Shown in pieces: positions 41,415 through 48,188 of a DNA stretch of 48,188 nt. The stretch spans positions 1 through 48,188 of the forward strand of contig JANYAR010000032.1 in the NCBI GenBank assembly GCA_025361185.1, read 5' to 3'. Source of the stretch: Alphaproteobacteria bacterium. Lineage in GTDB: Bacteria; Pseudomonadota; Alphaproteobacteria; Micropepsales; Micropepsaceae. Each line of letters begins with the position of its first letter. Position 1 is the first letter of the stretch. The notes under the pieces are model-generated. The model was not told where the DNA came from. It did no database searches and saw nothing but the letters and a program-made list of their open reading frames with translations. The position numbers were made by a program, and so were the translations under genes.

Positions 41415-42266
41415 TCAATGAGAGAGAAAAACGGGCAACCGCGTATCGGACAAGATGCCTTGCGTCGCGCCGCCCATGATGAATTCCCGCAAGCGCGAAT
41501 GGCCATAGGCACCCATCACCAGCATGTCGGCATTCACACCCCGGGCAAAGGACATCACGCTGTCGGCCACCGAGCCGCCCTTGAGGGCGATCTGTTCGAT
41601 CGCGTAATTCACCTTGTGGGCGGTGAGGTATTTTTCCAGGTCACCGGGGACGCTGGCTGTGCGGATGGCTTTCTCACCAACCACCGAAACGATATGGACC
41701 AGCGTTGCGCGCGCCAGGATGGGCATGGCGTCGAAGAGGGCGCGGGCCGCCTCGCGGCTATAGTCCCAGGCCACCGCCACCTTTTCCAGTTTTTCCAGGG
41801 GTCTGCTGTTCTTGCCTGAGGCAAGCAGCACAACCGGGTGGCCGGTGCCGAACAGGGCAGCTTCCATATAGTCGCGGCCGAAGGCGTCGGTTTCCGGGAC
41901 CGGCAATATCGTCAAATCGTGCAGACGTGCCAGATCGACAAGTGGTTCGGGCGAGGCGAACAGCGTGGACAGGCTTCTGCGCATATCCAGTGGCACTTTC
42001 GCTTGCGCACATACCCTGGTGACGGCCTCGGCCAGGGCTGCTGCATTGCGCTCGCTCTGGGTCACGGCTTCTTTCATCATCTCGGGGAAATCCAGTGGGA
42101 AGGTGCCGATGATGGGGGGCCAGGTGTCCGGATTGTCGCTCAATTGGGGGATATGGGCGGTCAGTGACGCGCCCAGGAACTGGGCCAGCACCGCGGCGCC
42201 CCGCAGGGTCGGCTCTGGCGGGCAATCGGGGTAGGTGGGAAGCGACAGGAGTATCTGACCAATCAT
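41415..42266 (-). CDS. Universal stress protein, two tandem Usp domains
   Basis: 283 residues, the upstream member of the pair. A diverged N-terminal Usp domain (QILLSLPTYPDCPPEPTLRG, FLGASLTAHIPQL) is followed by a canonical one (VAVAWDYSREAARALFDAMP, DMLVMGAYGHSRLREFIMGG). The ATP-loop again ends in Gly-Gly. These proteins respond to starvation, redox and envelope stress. The gene is transcribed divergently from the hypothetical membrane protein at 42407. Confidence 0.88.
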   Translation of the reverse strand: MIGQILLSLPTYPDCPPEPTLRGAAVLAQFLGASLTAHIPQLSDNPDTWPPIIGTFPLDFPEMMKEAVTQSERNAAALAEAVTRVCAQAKVPLDMRRSLSTLFASPEPLVDLARLHDLTILPVPETDAFGRDYMEAALFGTGHPVVLLASGKNSRPLEKLEKVAVAWDYSREAARALFDAMPILARATLVHIVSVVGEKAIRTASVPGDLEKYLTAHKVNYAIEQIALKGGSVADSVMSFARGVNADMLVMGAYGHSRLREFIMGGATQGILSDTRLPVFLSH

Positions 42267-42406
42267 GGATACTTTCCCCTGAATTCTCCGCCAATCTAAT
42301 GGGCGGCGGTGCCGGCACCTTGATCGCGGTCAAACCGCCTTGCTCCCGCTCGTTGATCCGGGTCATGGTGCGGCACGACCGTAAGCTATTTTAAAAAGCC
42401 AGACAA

Positions 42407-42949
42407 ATGGACCAGCGCCAGAAGTTAGCGGTTATCGAATTGCAGGTCGAGAAGGTCGGGCAGCTGTTCGACACTCTCGATCCCATGCCGTTCCGCGAAA
42501 GAGACCTGGATCGCGAGGCGGAGGACTATATCATTGGCTGGGCCCGCGAATTGCCGCGCAAAGCTCCGATCCGCATTCTGATCCACCTGCCGGCGCCGGA
42601 AGCGGCAAGCGAGCAGGCGCAGATTTTGAAGCAGGCAATGGGGCGCTATTTCAGCTACCGCGCGGACGCGGTGAGCCGCGACTTAAGCGAGCGCTTCCGC
42701 ATCGGACGCTATTCCCTATTGGTGGGGCTTTGCATGCTGTCCCTGTGTGTCATGGGTGGGCGGTTGGCGGTGCGCGTTTTGCCATCGAGTCAGTTCGGCG
42801 ACCTGCTCAATGAGGGGCTGATCATACTGGGCTGGGTCGCCAATTGGCGGCCGATTGAGATATTCCTGTATGATTGGTGGCCGATTGTGCGTCACCGCAA
42901 TCTGTTGCGGCGGCTTGCGGTGGCCGAAATTGTCATCGCCGCGCGATAA
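42407..42949 (+). CDS. Hypothetical protein with two C-terminal membrane segments
   Basis: 180 residues. Residues 1-95 are soluble and helical (IIGWARELPRKAPIRILIHL, SEQAQILKQAMGRYFSYRAD). A membrane helix lies near 104-122 (YSLLVGLCMLSLCVMGGRL) and a second near 135-155 (EGLIILGWVANWRPIEIFL), then a conserved-looking tail with YDWWPIVRHRNLLRRLA. No family is named with certainty. It is separated by a 140-bp gap from the stress-protein gene that diverges from it. Confidence 0.55.
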   Translation: MDQRQKLAVIELQVEKVGQLFDTLDPMPFRERDLDREAEDYIIGWARELPRKAPIRILIHLPAPEAASEQAQILKQAMGRYFSYRADAVSRDLSERFRIGRYSLLVGLCMLSLCVMGGRLAVRVLPSSQFGDLLNEGLIILGWVANWRPIEIFLYDWWPIVRHRNLLRRLAVAEIVIAAR

Positions 42950-43156
42950 AGGATTGCGGCTGCGGACATCTGCGGCAGTAGTCCGCGCGCAGCGACTCGG
43001 GCTCGCCGTCGTCAGGCGTAACGAGGTAAGACTTTTCTAACCATGTTTTTTTAAGCACGCAGCGATGGAGGCGTCATCGTGAATGCTGGGTAACTACATT
43101 ACTTTTTAAGTTTCCAGGCTTAACGTGATCATATTCGCGAGCTCGTCAACGCGGAT

Positions 43157-43765
43157 ATGGGGATGGACATGGCAAACAATGCACAGGCGGCGCAGTCGCG
43201 TGACCAGCGCAGCAGTGAGCGAATCGCGGTGCGATTGGCGGGCAAGCTGTTTGTTCCCGCCGAAGAAAGCACCTTGGATTGCACCGTCATCAATTTGTCG
43301 CTGGGCGGCGCTGGTGTTTATTGCGCCGAGCCGCCGCCACTGGACGCGTTCGTCATTCTCTATGTCGAAGGATTCGGCCGTTTCGAGGGCGTCACCACCC
43401 GTTATGTCCAAGGCGAGCTGGGATTGAAATTCGTCTACAAGGACGCCAAGCGCAAGAGGCTGGAGCAGGACCTGGCCGCCTTTGCCAAGGACGGCTTGAC
43501 CGGCGTCACACGCCTGCGGCGCCACGGGCGCACGGCCGAGGCACCCCAGATCGATCACTTCACCTGCGCCGACGGCAAGTCGGCTGCATGCGAACTGATG
43601 GACATTTCGCTTCAGGGCGCGATGCTAAAGACCAAGCTGCGGCCGCCCATCGGCGAGATTGTTCATCTGGGTGAGACACGCGCCTGGGTGGTGCGTCATC
43701 ATGAAGAGGGCGTCGGCGTGCAATTCCAGGAACCATTTGCGCAAGGGCAGGGCGATGGCCGTTGA
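43157..43765 (+). CDS. Protein with two PilZ domains
   Basis: 202 residues. Start codons at 43157 and 43163 are both possible. Domain 1 (about 18-100) has RSSERIAVRL then INLSLGGAGVYC, the RxxxR and (D/N)xSxxG motifs that bind c-di-GMP. Domain 2 (about 118-195) has RLRRHGR then MDISLQGAMLKT, with the motif less complete. It probably senses c-di-GMP. The next gene starts within its last codons (ATG 43755), so the two products are made together and may act as sensor and effector. Confidence 0.82.
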   Translation: MGMDMANNAQAAQSRDQRSSERIAVRLAGKLFVPAEESTLDCTVINLSLGGAGVYCAEPPPLDAFVILYVEGFGRFEGVTTRYVQGELGLKFVYKDAKRKRLEQDLAAFAKDGLTGVTRLRRHGRTAEAPQIDHFTCADGKSAACELMDISLQGAMLKTKLRPPIGEIVHLGETRAWVVRHHEEGVGVQFQEPFAQGQGDGR

Positions 43766-44867
43766 TCGCACCGTCCGCAGTCTGAATTCCCTTGGGGGCG
43801 CCTCGTCCAACCGGGTGTTCAATCTGATTGCCATCACCCAGGCCTATGAGGAAGACGAGAATAGCGAGCTGGCGCCGCTTTTCATGTCGCGCAACCTCAA
43901 TCATTCGATCATCCTCAAACATCGCTTGCGTGCCGATGAAGTGGATTGCTTCGATACGCGCCGCGCCCTAGTCACCAAGATCATCATTCCGTTCGAACGC
44001 AACGACTTGAAATTCGGCGGGCGTTCGATCTTCGTGGGCCAAAAAGGGTTCGAGGAGCTGCTTAAGGAAGTTGGCAACTACCGGGACAAGACCGAGCTGC
44101 GCCGGGATATGAACATCCTCAAGTTGCTGGATGCGGTACCGTCCCTGGACCCGTTCTTGCTGCGTGAACATTTGCGCGTCAATGATATTCATCCCGATTC
44201 ACGCTATTTCGCGATTTCGGAGTCCGATCAGCAGCGCATGCACGACTATGCCGCCCAGGAAGTCAGCCGTCTGACGGCGATGGCCAGCGGCAAAGGTACC
44301 ATGAGTGCCGCGACCAGCCGTATGGTCGCCGCACTGTTGTCCAGCGAAGTCAACGAAAAACTTGAACCGTTGCGACAGACCCTGGGCATGGCGCCCTCGG
44401 ATTTTTCCGAAGGCGTATTCAGCTGGCGCGGCTTCATCTATTACAAATGGTGCCTGGACGAATATTGGCCCAATCTGATGCGGGCACTGCGCGGCATCAA
44501 GGCGATTGTCCCCGCCGGCATGGTGAGCCGGGACGAAAAAATTTTTCTGGAAGAAAGCAAGAACACGATTTTGCGCGGCGCCAAGGCCAACAGCATGGAT
44601 ATCCGCCGGATCATTGCGGAATACGACAACGCCTATTCCGGATTGCTCGACCACCAGGATCCGGGGAAATTCCGTGATTTCCTGATGAGCGCGCCCAAGC
44701 TGTTCCTGGAGCTCGGCGACAAGATGGGAGCCATTTCCCACATCACCAGTTTCTGGAATTACCGTTTCCCGGCGGGGGCGCCACGCGCGGCGGAGGCCGG
44801 CGAACTGATCGCCATTTTCCAGGATTTCAGTCGCGGCTTGGCGGCGGAGCTCGAACAGGCCGCCTGA
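43755..44867 (+). CDS. Uncharacterised protein coupled to the double-PilZ protein
   Basis: 370 residues from ATG 43755, with AAGGGCAGGG upstream and 11 bp inside the end of the PilZ gene. It is soluble, mostly helical, with no signal peptide or membrane segment. Recognisable stretches are VTKIIIPFERNDLKFGGRSI, FSWRGFIYYKWCLDEYWPNL and FNLIAITQAYEEDENSELAP, none of which match a family I know. Overlap with the PilZ gene suggests it is its direct partner. The possibilities include control of motility, polar development or polysaccharide output. The family is unknown. Confidence 0.7.
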   Translation: MAVDRTVRSLNSLGGASSNRVFNLIAITQAYEEDENSELAPLFMSRNLNHSIILKHRLRADEVDCFDTRRALVTKIIIPFERNDLKFGGRSIFVGQKGFEELLKEVGNYRDKTELRRDMNILKLLDAVPSLDPFLLREHLRVNDIHPDSRYFAISESDQQRMHDYAAQEVSRLTAMASGKGTMSAATSRMVAALLSSEVNEKLEPLRQTLGMAPSDFSEGVFSWRGFIYYKWCLDEYWPNLMRALRGIKAIVPAGMVSRDEKIFLEESKNTILRGAKANSMDIRRIIAEYDNAYSGLLDHQDPGKFRDFLMSAPKLFLELGDKMGAISHITSFWNYRFPAGAPRAAEAGELIAIFQDFSRGLAAELEQAA

Positions 44868-45073
44868 CGGCCCGCTTTCGGGACGCTCGATCCAGCTACC
44901 TCAGGGCGCCCGTGCGGCGTGGATTTGTGCTAGCGTGAGCTGGCGCATAATTCCCCGGGGACACCATGAAACACACTCCGTCACGCCGTCTTGTGCTGGG
45001 TTGGGCCGTGGCGCACCGGGTGGATGGTCGAATGATGCGCCGCAGGCGACCCAACACTTATATATAAGAGCGC

Positions 45074-46435
45074 ATGACAAGAGATCAGCAGGCCACGGCG
45101 TCGCCAAAACACGGCGTATCGGCGCGCGAAGCGTTTTTGACCTGGGCGCGAATCGCGCTGCTGAGTTTTGGCGGGCCCGCCGGTCAGATCGCGGTGATGC
45201 ACCGTATTCTGGTCGACGAGAAGAAGTGGATCGGCGAACGGCGATTTCTGCATGCGTTGAACTATTGCATGCTGCTGCCGGGACCGGAGGCGCAGCAGTT
45301 GGCGGTCTATATCGGCTGGCTGATGCACCGCATCCGGGGCGGCATTGCGTCAGGCACGCTGTTCATCCTTCCCGGGCTGGTGAGCCTGGGGGGCCTGAGC
45401 TGGCTCTATGCCGCTTATGGCCAGGTGGGGATGGTGGCATCGCTGTTCTTTGGCCTGAAGGCGGCGGTGCTGGCGATTGTGCTTGATGCGGTGGTGCGCA
45501 TCGGCAAGCGGGCACTCAAAAGCCGCGCGCTGGTTTGTGTGGCGGCCGCGGCGTTCGCGGCGATATTCGTTTTCGCGGTTCCGTTTCCGCTGATCATCGT
45601 GGCGGCTGGCGCGTTCGGCTGGTTCTGGGGCGAGCCGCAAGGCGGGGGACATGGCGCGGCGAAGGATGGTGAGGAGGGATTGATCGACGCAGCTTTTGCG
45701 CGCGCGATCCCGGCGCATGTGAAGCCGTCACTGCCGCGGCTGGTGTCAATCGCGCTTGTGGGCTTGGTGCTGTGGTTTGCGCCGCTCGCGGTTTCGGTGC
45801 TGATATTGGGGCCGGGCAATGTGTTCGCCGCGATTGCGGCGTTCAACGCCAAGATGGCGGTGGTTACCTTTGGCGGCGCCTATGCGGTTCTCTCTTATAT
45901 GGCGCAGCAGGCGGTGGAGCATTATCACTGGCTGAAGCCCGACGAGATGCTGGTAGGCCTGGGGCTGGCGGAGACCACGCCGGGGCCGCTGATCAGTGTG
46001 GTGCAGTTTGTCGGCTTTCTGGCGGCGCAGCGATCGCCCGGCGCGCTGAATCCGATGGTGGCGGGAAGCCTGGGTGGGTTGATCGCGATGTGGACGACCT
46101 TTGTGCCATCCTTTCTGTGGATTTTCATGGGGGGGCCGTATGTCGAGGCGCTGATCGGTAACAGGAGGCTGAACGCAGCGCTGTCAGCGGTGACGGCGGC
46201 GGTGGTGGGCGTGATTTTGAACCTGGCGATATGGCTGGCGCTGCACACTTTGTTCGCGCGCATGACCGAAGTGGGGTTTCTGAAACTGCCGGAGCCCGCA
46301 TCGGTGAACTGGGCGGGGGTGGCGATTGCGCTGGCCGCGATGGTGGCAATCTTTCGCTTCCGCGCGCGGATTTTTGTGGTTCTGGCGGGAGCCAGCCTGG
46401 GGGGTATCGCGTTACATATAGCCAATCTGGCCTGA
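45074..46435 (+). CDS. chrA: Chromate transporter (two-domain ChrA)
   Basis: 453 residues, long-form ChrA with two related halves. The first starts ARIALLSFGGPAGQIAVMHR, with EKKWIGERRFLHALNYCMLLPGPEAQQ. The second (from about residue 250) has NAKMAVVTFGGAYAVLSYMA and GLAETTPGPLISVVQFVGFL. The FGG and PGP motifs are those of the CHR family. It exports chromate from the cytoplasm. No chrB regulator is adjacent. Confidence 0.9.
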   Translation: MTRDQQATASPKHGVSAREAFLTWARIALLSFGGPAGQIAVMHRILVDEKKWIGERRFLHALNYCMLLPGPEAQQLAVYIGWLMHRIRGGIASGTLFILPGLVSLGGLSWLYAAYGQVGMVASLFFGLKAAVLAIVLDAVVRIGKRALKSRALVCVAAAAFAAIFVFAVPFPLIIVAAGAFGWFWGEPQGGGHGAAKDGEEGLIDAAFARAIPAHVKPSLPRLVSIALVGLVLWFAPLAVSVLILGPGNVFAAIAAFNAKMAVVTFGGAYAVLSYMAQQAVEHYHWLKPDEMLVGLGLAETTPGPLISVVQFVGFLAAQRSPGALNPMVAGSLGGLIAMWTTFVPSFLWIFMGGPYVEALIGNRRLNAALSAVTAAVVGVILNLAIWLALHTLFARMTEVGFLKLPEPASVNWAGVAIALAAMVAIFRFRARIFVVLAGASLGGIALHIANLA

Positions 46436-46505
46436 AGGCGGGAGCAAGAAGGGCTGGGTTGTGGTAGAATCACGCTAAAGTGGCCGCCTTAAATGGGGGG
46501 ATGAG

Positions 46506-48170
46506 ATGCGTATTCGTGGAATTTTGATCGCGATCGTCCTTTTGGCGGTGCTCGTCGCAATAGGCTACGTCGCAGTTCTGCCCGGTCTGTCTGTGGCGCG
46601 GCAGGAGCCGTCGAAATTCGAGACCGAGGTGGCGGGCTATCTGCTGCATCACAGCGTGCCGGCCTCGGCGCGCGAGGCGGCCAATCCGCTGGGGGCGCAT
46701 CCCGACCCCGCGGCGGTGCGCGCGGGGCATGATCTGTTCACCGCCAAGTGCGAGACCTGTCACGCCTATGACGGCGGTGGAAAGACTGAGATCGGCGCGG
46801 GAAATTTACCGCGCCCGCCGGTATTGCGCGCGCTGGTGCCGTCGCTGTCGGACGGCGAGATTTTTTATCACATCCGCAACGGCATCCGGAACACGGCGAT
46901 GCCCGCCTGGAATTTCCCCGACCGGCAGGTGTGGCAGCTTGTGGCTTATTTGCGCAATCTGGCCATCGTGGCGACACCGAAGGGCGAGGATATCGCGGCG
47001 CAACAGGCAGGTGCGGTGCTGGCGGCCCATTATGTCGGTTCGAAGGCCTGCCAGAGTTGCCACCAGGACGTCTATGCACGCTGGCAGAAGACCAAGATGG
47101 CGAACATCGTGCGCGATCCCAAGCTGCATCCCGACGCCATCATTCCCGATTTGAGCCAAGCAGACCCGGCAATTGTGAAGTTCACCAAGGACGATGTTGC
47201 GTTCGTCTATGGCAGCAAATGGAAGCAGCGCTATTTCAAGAAGTCGGGCGACACCTATGTGCCGTTGCCGGCGCAGTGGAATGTTGAAACCAAGAAATGG
47301 TCGAAATATCATGTGCCGGACGGCGGCGATTGGTGGGCCGTGCACTATCCCGATCCGGCGGGTGACAATTCCAACCGGCCGACGGCGCCTTTGTGCGACG
47401 GCTGCCATTCTGTCAATTTCAATATCGACACCAAACAGCCCAGCGAATGGAATGTCGGTTGCGAAGCGTGCCATGGCGCGGGCAGCAATCACGTCGCCGA
47501 TCCGGTGCGATTCAACATCCTCAATCCGGCGCGGCAGAATTATGTCCAGGCCAACGACACCTGTATCCAGTGCCATTCCCAGGGCCAGCCGCTGAGCAAT
47601 CCCATCAAAGGCCAGTATTACGACTGGGCGGTGGGCTATCATGCCGGGCTGAAGCTGTCGGATCACTGGAAACTGGAAGAGCATAAGCTGGGCGAAACCA
47701 CATTCACCCACTTCCCCGACGGTACGGCGCACAAGAACCGCATGCAGGGTAATGATTTCGTGCAGAGCCTAATGTATACGCGCGGCGTCACCTGTTTTTC
47801 CTGTCACGATCCGCACGGCACGGAAAACGATGCAATGCTGCGGAAGCCCGCGAACGAAGTCTGCTCGTCCTGTCACAGCCCCAACAATCAGAACGGACCG
47901 CACACCGCCAGTCTTGAGGAGCATACGCATCACAAACTGGGATCGCCGGGAAGCCAGTGCGTCGCCTGCCACATGCCCAAGATTCAGCCCGAACTTCCCG
48001 GAGGGCCGTTCATCGCAAGCCACACCTTTCACTTCGTGACGCCGACGCAGACCGATAGCCAGCAGATTCCCAATGCCTGCAATCTTTGCCACAAAGACAA
48101 GGACACGAAGTGGGCGGGCGCGCAGCTGGCGGGCTGGAAGAGCAGTTCGATATGGCGGATGCAGCAATAG
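46506..48170 (+). CDS. Exported nine-heme cytochrome c, monoheme domain fused to an octaheme module
   Basis: 554 residues, GGGGGATGAG upstream. One hydrophobic helix (about residues 5-27) anchors or exports it. Nine CXXCH sites lie near residues 82, 182, 297, 319, 353, 430, 453, 485 and 525 (CETCH, CQSCH, CDGCH, CEACH, CIQCH, CFSCH, CSSCH, CVACH, CNLCH). Residues 55-160 resemble a class I cytochrome c (FTAKCETCHAYDGGG, NTAMPAW). The rest resembles octaheme or c554-type enzymes and electron carriers (HSVNFNIDTK, CFSCHDPHGT). It probably works in the periplasm as an electron conduit or reductase; the substrate is not clear. No partner gene is visible up to the edge. Confidence 0.87.
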   Translation: MRIRGILIAIVLLAVLVAIGYVAVLPGLSVARQEPSKFETEVAGYLLHHSVPASAREAANPLGAHPDPAAVRAGHDLFTAKCETCHAYDGGGKTEIGAGNLPRPPVLRALVPSLSDGEIFYHIRNGIRNTAMPAWNFPDRQVWQLVAYLRNLAIVATPKGEDIAAQQAGAVLAAHYVGSKACQSCHQDVYARWQKTKMANIVRDPKLHPDAIIPDLSQADPAIVKFTKDDVAFVYGSKWKQRYFKKSGDTYVPLPAQWNVETKKWSKYHVPDGGDWWAVHYPDPAGDNSNRPTAPLCDGCHSVNFNIDTKQPSEWNVGCEACHGAGSNHVADPVRFNILNPARQNYVQANDTCIQCHSQGQPLSNPIKGQYYDWAVGYHAGLKLSDHWKLEEHKLGETTFTHFPDGTAHKNRMQGNDFVQSLMYTRGVTCFSCHDPHGTENDAMLRKPANEVCSSCHSPNNQNGPHTASLEEHTHHKLGSPGSQCVACHMPKIQPELPGGPFIASHTFHFVTPTQTDSQQIPNACNLCHKDKDTKWAGAQLAGWKSSSIWRMQQ

Positions 48171-48188
48171 GGGATTTGCTTTGCCAGG

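Noticed and set aside
1..48188. tRNA, rRNA and riboswitch genes
   Set aside because: I scanned the intergenic gaps for tRNA-like cloverleaf ends, rRNA sequence and classic riboswitch motifs and saw none. Covariance-model searches could still reveal a missed one.

Overview
The window is about 48 kb of GC-rich, densely coding chromosome from what looks like an alphaproteobacterium, perhaps near the Rhizomicrobium/Micropepsaceae, Caulobacterales or sphingomonad groups. The reasons are the many ATGA-coupled gene pairs, TadE/TadG pilins, PilZ proteins, a TonB-dependent receptor of sphingomonad/caulobacter type, and Tat-exported dehydrogenases. The genus is inference. No rRNA, tRNA, CRISPR array or intact insertion sequence was seen.

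Left edge (1-1030): an accessory scar. A partial XRE-type repressor reads left and a truncated Cro/YdaS-like reading frame reads right. Between them lie three copies of CAAG-N4-CTTG. Next come gene debris and a coupled pair of small ORFs, a glycine-rich tail plus a two-helix membrane protein.

Region 1.2-11 kb: an exported cupin, an exported methyltransferase-like protein, an acyl carrier protein facing a fatty-acid-hydroxylase-type membrane enzyme, a periplasmic sulfite dehydrogenase pair (SoxC/SorA-like plus cytochrome c) with a PPC/DUF296 protein, a two-part GH18 glycosidase, a polytopic membrane protein and a TerB-like protein.

Region 11.3-16.6 kb: a membrane-anchored coiled-coil protein with six 34-residue repeats and a C-terminal SH3b-like domain, then an orphan TadG-TadE-TadE set joined by stop/start overlaps.

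Region 16.7-26.5 kb reads as an envelope oxidation island. It holds a FadL porin, an OprO/P porin, a Tat-type FMN hydroxyacid dehydrogenase carrying CXXCH, an exported cupin protein, a PQQ alcohol dehydrogenase with the Asp pair typical of lanthanide enzymes, a small sulfite-oxidase-fold protein and a TonB receptor.

Region 26.5-38.8 kb: sugar and sugar-acid metabolism. It has a Gfo/Idh/MocA dehydrogenase coupled to a TIM-barrel isomerase, a Tat-exported galactonate-dehydratase-like enolase-superfamily enzyme, an exported NHL propeller, mannonate dehydratase, a hexuronate-type MFS transporter and hydroxypyruvate isomerase. Interspersed are a LysM protein, a protein like a degenerate GGDEF/EAL, a MOSC protein and a cluster of very small ORFs at 33.4-34.3 kb.

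Region 38.8-48.2 kb: cytochrome b561, a VIT1/CCC1 transporter, two adjacent two-domain universal stress proteins, a double-PilZ protein coupled to an unknown 370-residue protein, a ChrA chromate transporter and a nine-heme exported cytochrome c.
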